From positions 1-33,731 of the forward strand of contig JAFDVS010000097.1 of the NCBI GenBank assembly GCA_018268935.1: a stretch of DNA of 33,731 nt, in the 5' to 3' direction. Below the pieces are notes generated by a model. It saw nothing but the letters and a program-made list of their open reading frames with translations, had not been told where the DNA came from and ran no database searches. The stretch is from Acidobacteriota bacterium (lineage in GTDB: Bacteria; Acidobacteriota; Terriglobia; Bryobacterales; Bryobacteraceae). Both the position numbers and the translations under genes were made by a program. Below, piece after piece: positions 22,239 through 31,579 of this stretch. How positions within the stretch are numbered: the stretch's first letter is position 1; the number at the start of each line of letters is the position of its first letter.

Positions 22239-23423
22239 TCACCCCCGCACATCAATCCCCACCGCATCATGATCCGATAGCGGAACCTCCGACCCATCCC
22301 GCTTCTCCTGCAGCACCACCGGATTCTCCGGCTTCACTCCCCGCACCGCGAACCAATCCAGTTTCAACGGACACCGCCCATCATGATTCCGCAGTGACCA
22401 GTGAATAAACGGAAAGCACCACCCCGGCACCCACTCCGCCAAACTCCCCGCTGCCCGCGGATCCCTCATGTCATACAGCACCGTGTGCTTCCCCGCCAGA
22501 TTCGCATCCCGATAGTTATACCCGCGCTCTTCCAGCATGCGAAACAGACTCCGCTCAAACAGCCGGTCCGGATACAAATAATGATTCCGGATCACATAAT
22601 CCACACCCATGAACACCCGCAGCCAAAACCCGCAAATGGCATGAAACGCCCGCGACGAATTATACGTGCTCGTGTTCCAATCGCCCCCCAGCACCACCGG
22701 CATATCATCCGGCATCGTATCCAGAATCGACCGCATCTGCTCCATCCGGTGCTGCTGGCTCGATTGCGCGCACAAATGCACCGAGGCCGTCGCCATTGAC
22801 TGTCCGGGAAAATCCACCACGCCGGCCAGCGTCGTCTGCCGCCCCAGCCGCTTCTCGCGCGAAGCGATCTTGTCAATCCCGTTCTCCAGCGCAATGGCCC
22901 GCACATCGCGCAGCGGATAGCGGCTCAGAATCGCATTCCCATGCAGCCCTAAATCGTTCTCCCCAGGCGTATCCCGCTCCACGCCGGAGCCCTTCACCAA
23001 ACTCAAATAGCAAGGCACGAACGCATAGCACATGCCCAATTCCTGGGCCATCCTTCGCGCCACATCCACGTTCCCCGAACGCGCCATCCCCGCATCGGTC
23101 TCCACCAGCAACAGCACGTCCGCGTCTTTCAAAAACGCATCGTTCCGCAGCGCCTGCAATTGCCCCGGCAACTGCGTCCCGCGCTCGATGTTCCATGCCA
23201 CAAACCGGTAGCGCTCCTTCCGCGGCGCCTCCACACGCCGGAAATCTCCCATCTGCGGAGTCTCCAGCGCCGCCCGAATCTCCTCCGCCAACTCCTGATA
23301 GCGCGGATGGCGATGCAGTTCTTCGCTCGACCGGCATTGCAGGAACTCGGGAAATGCCGGCACCAGCCGGCGGCGAATCATTTCATGTAAAGCGTCAACG
23401 GAATCGTGAGTCTCGGAAATCAT
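22239..23423 (-). CDS. Endonuclease/exonuclease/phosphatase-fold protein
   Basis: 394 aa. I chose the ATG at 23423 because it follows the ChrA stop by 5 bp; longer frames run into that gene. The catalytic motifs of the EEP superfamily are present: WNIERG with Asn78, LLLVETD with Glu108, VVLGGDWNTS in the middle and PLSDHD at the very C-terminus (383-386). No signal peptide is seen, so it is likely cytoplasmic. EEP enzymes cleave phosphodiesters in DNA, RNA, phospholipids or phosphoinositides; the substrate here is open. The first 70 residues are extra. It is the last gene of the operon starting with the PilZ protein. Confidence 0.85.
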   Translation of the reverse strand: MISETHDSVDALHEMIRRRLVPAFPEFLQCRSSEELHRHPRYQELAEEIRAALETPQMGDFRRVEAPRKERYRFVAWNIERGTQLPGQLQALRNDAFLKDADVLLLVETDAGMARSGNVDVARRMAQELGMCYAFVPCYLSLVKGSGVERDTPGENDLGLHGNAILSRYPLRDVRAIALENGIDKIASREKRLGRQTTLAGVVDFPGQSMATASVHLCAQSSQQHRMEQMRSILDTMPDDMPVVLGGDWNTSTYNSSRAFHAICGFWLRVFMGVDYVIRNHYLYPDRLFERSLFRMLEERGYNYRDANLAGKHTVLYDMRDPRAAGSLAEWVPGWCFPFIHWSLRNHDGRCPLKLDWFAVRGVKPENPVVLQEKRDGSEVPLSDHDAVGIDVRG

Positions 23424-23428
23424 GTCGA

Positions 23429-23953
23429 TCAGTGCATGGGCATCCACACCGTGCCGGCGCCAATCGCCGCCGCGGCCAGAATCACCCACAGTGTTTCCAC
23501 CTTCGTAAATGACAATAGCGCAAAGGAGACCGCCGCAATCGCAACAGCGAACCATCCGGTGAGCGCATCGCGGCCCAGTGGAATGCTCGCGGAAAGCAGC
23601 AGCCCCGCCGCCGAAAGCAGGATCGCCCGTATCGCGCTGCGCAACCGCGGGTTCGACGCCTTCTCATGCAGCAGCCGCAGCAAAGGAATCACCAGAAACG
23701 CCGGCGTGATCACCGCCAGGTATCCCGCAACCGCCCCCGGCACGCCCGCCGCCAGGTACCCCACCGACACAATATAAATCCCCGCCGGCCCAGGCCCCGA
23801 CCGCCCCGCCGCCACCGCCGTATTCAACTGCCGTTCCGTCAGCACATGATAGGTCTGCACAAAATCGGCATGTACGATCGGCAATGAAGCCAGCCCGCTA
23901 AAACTGATCAGATTCGCCTTCAACAACAGCAGGTACACAAGGAGTGGATTCAC
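23429..23953 (-). CDS. ChrA-type transporter, second half-size subunit
   Basis: 174 aa from a GTG that overlaps the stop of the preceding half by 4 bp. It is one CHR domain: LKANLISFSGLASLP near the start, then GRSGPGPAGIYIVSVGYLAAGVPGAVAGYLA and about five or six helices. Short CHR proteins are encoded as adjacent pairs that together make the two-domain transporter seen in ChrA, with the two halves in opposite membrane orientation. The family exports chromate, but many members have other or unknown anion substrates, and nothing here proves chromate. Confidence 0.85.
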   Translation of the reverse strand: MNPLLVYLLLLKANLISFSGLASLPIVHADFVQTYHVLTERQLNTAVAAGRSGPGPAGIYIVSVGYLAAGVPGAVAGYLAVITPAFLVIPLLRLLHEKASNPRLRSAIRAILLSAAGLLLSASIPLGRDALTGWFAVAIAAVSFALLSFTKVETLWVILAAAAIGAGTVWMPMH

Positions 23954-24507
23954 CGCGCCTCGTCCTCCAGCCACAGTGCGCCTATGGTCGATGCCACCAC
24001 CATGATCTGCAGCGGCGAAATGTTCCACACTTCCCGCAACAGCAGCGTCCCACCGGAAAGCAGAACCACACGCGGCCATGCGCGCCGGTTCAAACTGGGC
24101 CGCGCCAGCGCGAATGATGAGGACACCATCATCCCGGTCACCGCCGCCAGCACCGCCAGAATCGCCGCATTCGTGTACACGTTCCCCACCGCCGATTCAA
24201 ACCCCAAGGTCAACCAAACCGCCAGCACTGCCGAAGGCGCAGACGCACCCAACACGCCCAGCATCGCCGCCGCCCACCCTGACATCTGATACCCCGTCGC
24301 CGCGCAAAACGCCAACACGTTCGTCCCCGGCGTCACGCGCGACAGGGAGAACGCCAGAGCGAACTGCTCCCCCGTGAGCCACTTCCGCCGTTCCCCAAAC
24401 TCGCGCTGCAAGGCCACGATGGTCGGGTCTCCGCCGCCAAACGTCGTGTTCCCCAGTTTCGTGTAGATCCAGGCCAGCGCCGCCACCGAAGGCTTCATGC
24501 CCTCCAT
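23950..24507 (-). CDS. ChrA-type transporter, first half-size subunit
   Basis: 185 aa from the ATG at 24507 (GGAGG about 10 bp upstream); a start at 24498 giving a clean ATGA overlap is equally possible. The CHR-domain signature is clear: GNTTFGGGDPTIVALQREF, RRKWLTGEQFALAFSLSRVTPGTN, then GYQMSGWAAAMLG. It pairs with the half-size protein that follows. Translational coupling through 4-bp overlaps on both sides suggests equal amounts are made. Confidence 0.85.
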   Translation of the reverse strand: MEGMKPSVAALAWIYTKLGNTTFGGGDPTIVALQREFGERRKWLTGEQFALAFSLSRVTPGTNVLAFCAATGYQMSGWAAAMLGVLGASAPSAVLAVWLTLGFESAVGNVYTNAAILAVLAAVTGMMVSSSFALARPSLNRRAWPRVVLLSGGTLLLREVWNISPLQIMVVASTIGALWLEDEAR

Positions 24508-25712
24508 GCGCGTTCCACCTCCTCGCGCCGCCGCAACAGTTCCGCGTGATCGTCGCACACCTGCGCCGCATAGTTCGCCGTGAAACCCAGAAGCCGGTTG
24601 ATGTAGCGGTCTTCCCTGCCCGCAATCAGTTGTGGAATCGCCCGCGGCCCTTCCTCACCGTTTGCCCCCAACAGATGCACCCGCGCCAGAATCGATCCGA
24701 AAATAGTCGCCACCTTCTCCAGCCGCGCCGGCGTCGCAAAGCGCTTCGCGGAAAACCGCTCGTCGTTGGACCCGATTTCCCTCGCCTGCATCGGCAGCCC
24801 GCTCATCACCGTGTGTCCCAGATAGCGCTTGGGAAATAACTGGCACCGCCGCGTATAGCCGAACACCTGCTCCGCACGCTTTCTCACCGCCCTCGGGCGT
24901 GGCGCATCCAGCGCCGAATCGAGCGCCTGCTTCCACTCCACCAGCCGCAGCGTAGAGTACTCCGCTTCCCCCTCGCCCTTGTCGAAAAGCAAAGCGTAAC
25001 GGTGCCGCCCCATGCTGCCCGTCCCCGCGATACGCGTGGCCACATCCTGCAACACAAACCGGCCCGGCTCTGCATTCTTCGGAGCCAGACAATTGCCCAG
25101 GTAAGCCGCCAGGGCCCGCCGCACGGCAGGCAACGCCTCCGTGATGCGCTCGTATTGCTCGTCCCCGCGAAATTGAAACAGGCCGTCCCGCCCCGGCTTG
25201 GCCAGCTTCATCATCAGTTCCGTGCGCGACTTCTCCTTCGAATCTTCCCGCAGGTTGCGCACTTCCTCCGCTTCCGGCAAGTCTTCAAACTGCTTGCGCG
25301 AAAACTTCCGCCACTGCCGCAACCCCTCCAGCCAGGCACGCACCGCCGCCTCCGCCGCATGCACCGATTCCCCGTAACGATGCTGCCCCAGCGTCGCCAG
25401 CATCAGGCTCACCGTCAGCCGTAAAACGTCCCAATCGTAGACACCGATCGTCGCCTCGTCAAAATCGTTGATATCGTAAACAATGCCCCCGCCCACACTG
25501 CGAAATGCACCGTAATTCTCAGCATGCACGTCGCCTACCATCAGGCCGGAAGCGTCAACGGAAGGAAATCGCTTGACGTCAGAGGCAAAAAGAAAAAATG
25601 TCCCGCGGTAAAATCGAAACGGCGAATCGCATAATCGACGTAACTTTTCCGTCAATTGCGGCGAGTGCACACCTTGGTGCCACTCCAGAATGCGATCGAC
25701 TGCGCTCTGCAC
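24495..25712 (-). CDS. DUF2252 family protein
   Basis: 405 aa from a GTG. It shows the DUF2252 hallmarks SPFRFYRGTFFLFASD, VGDVHAENYGAF, DINDFDEATIGVYDWDVLRL and FQDVATRIAG-type motifs. The pair GDVHAEN followed about 20 residues later by DINDFD looks like the catalytic loop and metal-binding Asp of aminoglycoside-phosphotransferase-like kinases. An APH-like kinase activity is therefore my inference, not an established function. It lies 24 bp downstream of the PilZ gene and overlaps the first ChrA half by 13 bp. Confidence 0.85.
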   Translation of the reverse strand: MQSAVDRILEWHQGVHSPQLTEKLRRLCDSPFRFYRGTFFLFASDVKRFPSVDASGLMVGDVHAENYGAFRSVGGGIVYDINDFDEATIGVYDWDVLRLTVSLMLATLGQHRYGESVHAAEAAVRAWLEGLRQWRKFSRKQFEDLPEAEEVRNLREDSKEKSRTELMMKLAKPGRDGLFQFRGDEQYERITEALPAVRRALAAYLGNCLAPKNAEPGRFVLQDVATRIAGTGSMGRHRYALLFDKGEGEAEYSTLRLVEWKQALDSALDAPRPRAVRKRAEQVFGYTRRCQLFPKRYLGHTVMSGLPMQAREIGSNDERFSAKRFATPARLEKVATIFGSILARVHLLGANGEEGPRAIPQLIAGREDRYINRLLGFTANYAAQVCDDHAELLRRREEVERAWRA

Positions 25713-25736
25713 ATCGCCCCGGAAAGAGACGGAAGG

Positions 25737-26057
25737 CTATGACGCCCGGGCTTTGGCCACCCGCACAAACTCGAAGCGCTCCAGCGTCGCTGCCACCGAC
25801 GAAGACTCCGCGGCCTCCGTCCGTACCACCTTGCCGACACACTTCAGCCGCACGGCGGTCCCCTTGTTCCCGGTGGGTAGCGTGATCATGAACTCAATCG
25901 GCTGCCCGATCTCCACCGGCAAATCGGAGTGGAACAGCACTCCACCCGAACTCAGGTTGACGGTTTCTCCGGAACGTTCCACGGTGTTCGGCCCCGAACG
26001 GATCAACTCCACCGGTAACCGGAGATCAAATCGTTGGTTCTTCCGTTGGTCTGACAT
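25737..26057 (-). CDS. PilZ domain protein (candidate c-di-GMP receptor)
   Basis: 106 aa, essentially one PilZ domain. Both c-di-GMP motifs are present: RKNQRFDLR (residues 5-13, RxxxR) and NLSSGG (34-39, the N/DxSxxG motif), so ligand binding is expected. GGGAAAGAAG precedes the ATG. It is first in a leftward operon with DUF2252, the two ChrA halves and the EEP protein, and could regulate one of them in response to c-di-GMP, or act alone. Confidence 0.88.
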   Translation of the reverse strand: MSDQRKNQRFDLRLPVELIRSGPNTVERSGETVNLSSGGVLFHSDLPVEIGQPIEFMITLPTGNKGTAVRLKCVGKVVRTEAAESSSVAATLERFEFVRVAKARAS

Positions 26058-26256
26058 GGCTTCTTTCCCACTCTAAGTTGTAGTACCTAACTCAGTCAAT
26101 AGTTTCAGTACAGATCGGCTAAAGTTTAGTACTAGTACCAATAGTGCATCCGTTCCAGCTTCCTGTCAATCCCCCGACTCCCCTGCTACAATTGACCTGG
26201 GAACGCTACGCCGGAACTGCACTCCCCCCTGACGCGTCTTCTCCTTCAGTGATCGC
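26058..26256. promoter_or_regulatory. Divergent promoter region with repeated GTAC palindromes
   Basis: 199 bp between the PilZ and PGPGW genes, AT-rich for this genome. The tetramer GTAC occurs four times in about 55 bp (near 26082, 26108, 26129 and 26135). The last two form the perfect 10-bp palindrome GTACTAGTAC (26129-26138). A rightward extended -10, TGCTACAAT (26184-26192), has a poor -35 (CTGTCA) 18 bp upstream. The GTAC cluster could be a multi-site operator controlling both directions. Confidence 0.35.
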
Positions 26257-26484
26257 ATGCTCCGCAAAACCGGAAGAATCATCTCGGGCTTTGGATTGCT
26301 CCTCATTGGAGCCATCCTGGCGCTACCACTGGTACCGGGCCCCGGCATTCCGATCATGATCCTCGGTCTGGTCATCCTGTCCGACCACTTCCCCTGGGCC
26401 AAGCGCATTATCGATTGGGGAAAAGCAAAATTAGAAGGCTATACCAAGAAACAACCGCAGCCGACTCGGGTTGACAAAACTTGA
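26257..26484 (+). CDS. PGPGW-type small membrane protein
   Basis: 75 aa with two hydrophobic segments around the signature LVPGPGIPIMILGLVILS, matching the small PGPGW transmembrane family of unknown function. A basic, hydrophilic tail follows (KRIIDWGKAKLEGYTKK). Its stop TGA lies inside the TTGA that starts the next gene, so the two are translationally coupled. Confidence 0.8.
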   Translation: MLRKTGRIISGFGLLLIGAILALPLVPGPGIPIMILGLVILSDHFPWAKRIIDWGKAKLEGYTKKQPQPTRVDKT

Positions 26485-29400
26485 CACTTTTTCTCACTGC
26501 CCTCCTGGGCGTCTCACTTCTATCAGCAGAGACGACCAAGGGAGTGGTGCGCTTCCACAACCAGCCCGTCCCCGGAGCACTGGTAGAAACCCCAACCCAC
26601 AAAACCACCACCGATGAATCCGGCCAGTGGAGCCTCGACCTTCCGCCTGGGACACACACCGTTCGCTTTTCGATGTTCGGCTTTCAGCAGAAAACAGTCG
26701 ATATATCCACAACATCGAACCACCTAGTGGAAGTGGCGCTGGAGCTGCTGCCGAAGCCCCCATCCCACCCCGCCGGTGCCGCCGGGTTTACAGAATTTAT
26801 CATTCAGGACGCTTCCGGCGATTTGCCGCCAGACCCGCCGCCGCCCTCAACCGATAGCGCCTCGGAGAGCTTTCTGCTCAGCGGCAGCCTGACCCACGCC
26901 TTGGCGCCGACCCCGGCCGCCCCACTGGAATCGACTCTCGATACATCGCCCGTTGCCGCCGCCCAATCCCGTGGCGATGCCGACGGCGTCACCAAAAAAG
27001 GTCGAATTCGCACCAAGCCCGTGAAAGGCGACCGGCCGGCGAAAGCCGCTCGTGCCGGCAACAAACGCAAGAAGAAAGCCCTCGACGCCTATCGCGGATC
27101 GGCCACCTGGAGCTTCCGTGACTCCGCACTCGATGCTCGCCCCTTCTCCATTACCGGCCAGACCATACCAAAGCCCGACTACGCCCAGCACCGTTTTGGC
27201 GCCTCCTTCGGCGGCCCGATCACTACCGCTTCCACTTTTTTTATCAGCTATAACGGCGCCCGCAGTTCCGCCCCTTTTCACGCCGTGGCCACTCTCGCCG
27301 ATGCCGCCGAACGCGCCGGCGATTTCGCCGCTTCTTCCACCCGCCTCCCGGTCACGGTCTACGACCCTACCACCCGCCAGCCTTTCCCTTCGAACCGTAT
27401 TCCGGTTTCCCGGATCGCTCCCGCCGCCCAGGGACTGCTCCCCTTCATCCCGCTTCCCAACCAGCCAGGCAAAATCCAGAATTATCAGTACGCCACCGCC
27501 GCCGACCAGAATCGCAACGATCTGAACGTGCGTGTCAACCAGACCCTGGCCCCCAAAGTCCGCATCGGAGCCAACCTCCAGTGGCAGAACCGCAGCGGCA
27601 CGCAAGCCCTCCCCTTTACATTTTTTGACACCACTTCAAACAGCGGCATCAACCTCGATGCGAGTCTCACCCAGACGCTCAACCGCCGTACTGTCAACAC
27701 GTTACGCTTCCTTTACAACCGTGGCTACAATGAGCTCCTGCCGTTCTTCGCCTACGGCCGGAATGTCGCCTCCGAACTCGGCATCCGGGGCACTTCCCCA
27801 GACCACGTCAACTACGGCCCGCCCAACCTGAACTTTACAAATTTTGGCGCTCTTTCCGATGGCAGCCCCAACGTCAGGCGCGACCTCACCACCGGGTTGA
27901 CGGAAGGCATCACCCACGTTCACGGCAAGCACAATCTATCGATCGGTGGCGATTTCCGCTTGCTGCATCACAACGTCCGCACCGACCAGAATGCCCGCGG
28001 CACGTTCACCTTCAGCGGTTTGCGCACCAGCGGCTTTGACGCCCAGGGGAACCCGCTCGCCGGAACGGGCTTCGATTTCGCCGATTTCCTCCTCGGTCTG
28101 CCGCAATCCGGCTCTGTCCGTTACGGCTCCTCCGATAATCAATTCCGCGCCCATTCTTATTCGGCTTACACCCAGGACGACTGGCGCATGCGGCCGAATT
28201 TCAGCGTCACCCTCGGATTTCGTTACGAATATTTACACCCTTTTCGCGAATTGCGCGGCCAGATAGCGAATCTCGACATCGCCCCCGGCTTCACCGGAGT
28301 CGCCGTAGTCACCCCTGGCCAACCCGGTCCCTACAGCGGAACATTCTCCAGTACGTTGCTCGATCCGGATCGCAACAACTTCAGCCCGCGCGTCGGGCTG
28401 GCCTGGAAGCCGTCACCGCGCAAGCCGCTCACCATCCGCGGCGGCTACGGCGTCTACTACAACAGCCGGGTCTATACCAACTTCGCCACGCGCCTTGCCT
28501 CGCAGCCGCCCTTTGCCCGCACCAGCACCGTGAACACCAGCAACGCGCGTCCGCTGACGCTCGAAGACGGTTTCACCACGGCGCCCACCCAGACCATCCG
28601 CAACACCTTCGCCGTCGATCGCCACTACCGCATCGGCTACGCCCAGAACTGGAATTTCTCCGTGCAGCGCGACCTGCCCCGCTCGTTCGTCATCGAAGGC
28701 GCTTATCTCGGGGTAAAAGGCACCCGGCTCGATGTGCAGCGTCAGCCCAATCGCGCCGCGCCGGGATCGCAACTCGATGCCGAAACCCGCCGCCTCATCG
28801 GCAACGCGGTGGGCTTCACCTTCGACAGCGCGGAAGGTAACTCCATCTATCATGCCGGCCAGGCGAGGCTCACCCGCCGCTTCCGGCGCGGCACTTCAAT
28901 GAGCGCGCTTTACACCTACGGCAAATCCATCGACAACGTGTCCACCTTCGGCGGAGGCGGCACCGTGGTCGCGCAGGACGATCGCAATCTCAGCAATGAG
29001 CGCGGTCTGTCCACCTTTGACCGCCGCCACTCCCTGGCCCTGAACTACTTCGTCATGTCGCCCTTCGCGCAAAGGCGGTTCACAAAGGATTGGACCCTCA
29101 GCGGCACCATGGCCTACCAATCGGGCAATCCCTTCACTGCGCGTGTGCTCGGCAACCGCTCCGATTCGAATGGCACCGGAGTCATCGGCAGTGGACGCGC
29201 CGATGCCACCAGCCTCGGCGTGCGCGATGGCGATGGATACTTCAACCTCGCGGCCTTCACCGTGCCTCCACCTGGGCGCTACGGCAATGCGGGCCGCAAC
29301 ACCATCCCCGGACCGCAGTCGCTCGTCTTCGGCCTGGCCTTGGCCCGCAACTTCCGCTTCACCGATCGCAAGCGCATGGACATCCGCATCGAAAGCCAGA

Positions 29401-29522
29401 ACGTGACCAATCACACCAACATCAGCGGCATCAACGGCGTGGTCAATTCGCTCAACTATGGACTCGCCACCGCCGCGGCGCCGATGCGGTCCGTCTCCGG
29501 ACAAGTGAGGTTCCGCTTCTGA
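26481..29522 (+). CDS. TonB-receptor-like outer-membrane barrel with carboxypeptidase-regulatory domain
   Basis: 1013 aa from a TTG start overlapping the previous stop by 4 bp; the first residues form a signal peptide (MTLFLTALLGVSLLSA). Residues about 18-95 are a carboxypeptidase-regulatory/Cna-B-like beta domain. Residues about 97-200 are a Pro/Ala-rich linker ending in a very basic stretch (KKGRIRTKPVKGD, NKRKKK). From about 205 (YRGSATWSFRDSALDARPF) to the terminal Phe runs a large beta-barrel typical of acidobacterial Oar-like receptors. I cannot find the TonB plug domain between the regulatory domain and the barrel. The likely role is uptake or outer-membrane passage of a large substrate such as polysaccharide or peptide; ligand unknown. 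The VWFA gene follows with a 1-bp overlap. Confidence 0.85.
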   Translation: MTLFLTALLGVSLLSAETTKGVVRFHNQPVPGALVETPTHKTTTDESGQWSLDLPPGTHTVRFSMFGFQQKTVDISTTSNHLVEVALELLPKPPSHPAGAAGFTEFIIQDASGDLPPDPPPPSTDSASESFLLSGSLTHALAPTPAAPLESTLDTSPVAAAQSRGDADGVTKKGRIRTKPVKGDRPAKAARAGNKRKKKALDAYRGSATWSFRDSALDARPFSITGQTIPKPDYAQHRFGASFGGPITTASTFFISYNGARSSAPFHAVATLADAAERAGDFAASSTRLPVTVYDPTTRQPFPSNRIPVSRIAPAAQGLLPFIPLPNQPGKIQNYQYATAADQNRNDLNVRVNQTLAPKVRIGANLQWQNRSGTQALPFTFFDTTSNSGINLDASLTQTLNRRTVNTLRFLYNRGYNELLPFFAYGRNVASELGIRGTSPDHVNYGPPNLNFTNFGALSDGSPNVRRDLTTGLTEGITHVHGKHNLSIGGDFRLLHHNVRTDQNARGTFTFSGLRTSGFDAQGNPLAGTGFDFADFLLGLPQSGSVRYGSSDNQFRAHSYSAYTQDDWRMRPNFSVTLGFRYEYLHPFRELRGQIANLDIAPGFTGVAVVTPGQPGPYSGTFSSTLLDPDRNNFSPRVGLAWKPSPRKPLTIRGGYGVYYNSRVYTNFATRLASQPPFARTSTVNTSNARPLTLEDGFTTAPTQTIRNTFAVDRHYRIGYAQNWNFSVQRDLPRSFVIEGAYLGVKGTRLDVQRQPNRAAPGSQLDAETRRLIGNAVGFTFDSAEGNSIYHAGQARLTRRFRRGTSMSALYTYGKSIDNVSTFGGGGTVVAQDDRNLSNERGLSTFDRRHSLALNYFVMSPFAQRRFTKDWTLSGTMAYQSGNPFTARVLGNRSDSNGTGVIGSGRADATSLGVRDGDGYFNLAAFTVPPPGRYGNAGRNTIPGPQSLVFGLALARNFRFTDRKRMDIRIESQNVTNHTNISGINGVVNSLNYGLATAAAPMRSVSGQVRFRF

Positions 29523-31576
29523 TGCGCCGCCTGCTGGCCTGCCTCATTACCGCATCGATGCTTTCCGCACAGCAGGAGATTGTCTTCCGTGCGGAGAGCA
29601 ATCTCATCGTGGTCAACGTCACCGTGCGTGATTCCTCGGGCCGCCCTATCGAGGGACTGAAGAAGGAAGATTTCCAACTGTTCGAAGACGACAAGCCGCA
29701 GCAGATATCCGTGTTCGAATTGCAGAAGCTCGGCACGGACCCGTTACCCGCCATCAGCGTGCCCGCGGCGACACCGGCCGCGCCGAAGACCGAACCAACA
29801 GAACCCGCGGCAGAGAAGCCTCAGACGAAGGACAAGCGCCTCATGGTCCTGTTCTTCGATTTTTCCGGCATGCCCGTCGCCGAGCAGGTCCGTTCGCAGG
29901 ACGCAGCCGTCAAGTTTCTCGAATCGCAGATGACTTCCTCCGATCTGGTTTCCTTGATGACCTTCTCCAACGATCTGCGCCTGGTGCAGGATTTCACCGC
30001 CGACCGCGCAGCGCTGGTCACCGCCATCCGCGCTTTCCGCACCGGAGAGGGCACTGACCTTGCAGCCACCGGCGATGCGCCAACAGAGGAAGAGGAGGAC
30101 GACGGCAACATTCTCTTCTCCGCCGACGATTCCGAGTTCAATCTCTTCAACACAGACCGCAAGTTGGGAGCGCTGGAAGCCGCCGCGCGCCAACTGGCCG
30201 CCTATCCCGAAAAGAAGGCCCTCGTCTATTTCTCCAGCGGCGTCAGCAAGACCGGCACGGAGAACCATTCGCAACTGCGCGCCACCATCAATGCCGCGGT
30301 CAAAGCCAACGTCGCCATCTACGCGCTCGATGCGCGCGGCCTCGTGCCCAGCGCGCCGGCCGGCGATGCCTCGAAAGCCGCGCCTTCGGGCAAAGACCTC
30401 TTCAGCGGCCTCTCCATGAAGAAAGAGCGCGACAAGTTTCACGATCAGCAGGAGACGCTCTACTCACTGGCCGCCGATACGGGAGGCAAAGCCCTTCTCG
30501 ATAGCAACGATCTCACCACCGGCATCCGCCAGGCGCAGCGCGATATCAACACCTATTACCTGCTCGGCTACTACAGCACCAACCCCGCGCCCGACGGCCG
30601 TTTTCGTAAGATCCGCGTTCGCCTCAGCCCGTCGCTTAAGGCAAAGCTCGATTACCGTCCAGGATATTACGCTCCGAAACTCTGGAATAAGTTCACAAGC
30701 GAAGACAAGGAACGCCAGCTCGAAGAAGCACTCCAGCTCGGCAATCCCGCCACCGAACTCCCCATCGCCCTCGAAGTGAACTACTTCCGCATGGAGAAGG
30801 GACAGTTCTTCGTCCCCATCGCGGTGAAGATCCCCGGCTCGGAAATCGTGCTCGCGAAGAAGGGCGGCACGGAGCAGGCCGAACTCGATTTCCTCGGACA
30901 GGTGCGCGATGCGAAGAACCGCGTGCAGGGGAGCGTGCGAGACACCATCCGCGTCAAGCTCAGCGCGGAGAACGCCGCCCTGCTCGCCGAGCGCCAGCTA
31001 CAGTACGACACCGGCTTCTCCCTCGCTCCAGGCCAGTACAGGCTCAAATTCCTGGCCCGTGAAAACTCCACCGGCAAGATGGGCGCATTCGAAACCCAGT
31101 TCACTGTGCCGGACTTCGGCGCCACCAATGACTCCGTGCACATGAGCACCGTCGTGTGGAGCAACCAACGCGAGCCGCTCACCGCCGAGATTGGGGCGGC
31201 CGAAAAGTCAAAGAAAGCCCTGGCCCGCCACCCGTTGATCACCGGCAACCACAAGCTGGCGCCAAGCATCACCCGCGTCTATCGCCGCAACCAGCGCCTC
31301 TACGTCTACTTCGAAGTCTATGATCCGGCCAAGGCCACCGAAGGCCCCAGCGTGGCGGCCAGCCTCGCTCTCTATCGCGGCAAGCAGAAAGCCTTCGAAT
31401 CAAGCCCCGTGCGCCTGTCGCAATTCACTCCGCACCGCGGCGAGACGCTCGCCTTCCAATTCCAGGCCGCGCTTGCCCAATTGAAGCCCGGCAGCTACAC
31501 AGCGCAGATCAACGTCATCGACGAACAGGGCCGCCGCTTCACCTATTCCCGTGCCCCACTCGTCCTGCGGGACTAA
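29522..31576 (+). CDS. Exported VWFA-related protein (TIGR03436 type)
   Basis: 684 aa from the ATG at 29522 (TGATG junction), with a signal peptide ending near Ala16. The N-terminal pattern VNVTVRDSSGRPIEGLKKEDFQLFEDDKPQ followed by a von Willebrand A domain (about 105-330) is typical of the acidobacterial VWFA-related family. The metal site reads DFSGM at 113-117 instead of DxSxS, so metal-dependent adhesion may be weakened. The C-terminal 300 residues are beta-rich and unassigned. Coupling to the barrel gene suggests a shared cell-envelope role, such as binding a substrate or protein at the surface. Confidence 0.87.
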   Translation: MRRLLACLITASMLSAQQEIVFRAESNLIVVNVTVRDSSGRPIEGLKKEDFQLFEDDKPQQISVFELQKLGTDPLPAISVPAATPAAPKTEPTEPAAEKPQTKDKRLMVLFFDFSGMPVAEQVRSQDAAVKFLESQMTSSDLVSLMTFSNDLRLVQDFTADRAALVTAIRAFRTGEGTDLAATGDAPTEEEEDDGNILFSADDSEFNLFNTDRKLGALEAAARQLAAYPEKKALVYFSSGVSKTGTENHSQLRATINAAVKANVAIYALDARGLVPSAPAGDASKAAPSGKDLFSGLSMKKERDKFHDQQETLYSLAADTGGKALLDSNDLTTGIRQAQRDINTYYLLGYYSTNPAPDGRFRKIRVRLSPSLKAKLDYRPGYYAPKLWNKFTSEDKERQLEEALQLGNPATELPIALEVNYFRMEKGQFFVPIAVKIPGSEIVLAKKGGTEQAELDFLGQVRDAKNRVQGSVRDTIRVKLSAENAALLAERQLQYDTGFSLAPGQYRLKFLARENSTGKMGAFETQFTVPDFGATNDSVHMSTVVWSNQREPLTAEIGAAEKSKKALARHPLITGNHKLAPSITRVYRRNQRLYVYFEVYDPAKATEGPSVAASLALYRGKQKAFESSPVRLSQFTPHRGETLAFQFQAALAQLKPGSYTAQINVIDEQGRRFTYSRAPLVLRD

Positions 31577-31579
31577 CAG

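Noticed and set aside
29090..29521. Upstream extension of the VWFA gene to 29090
   Set aside because: The extension lies inside the barrel gene in another frame. The ATG at 29522 opens a signal peptide and overlaps the barrel stop by one base.
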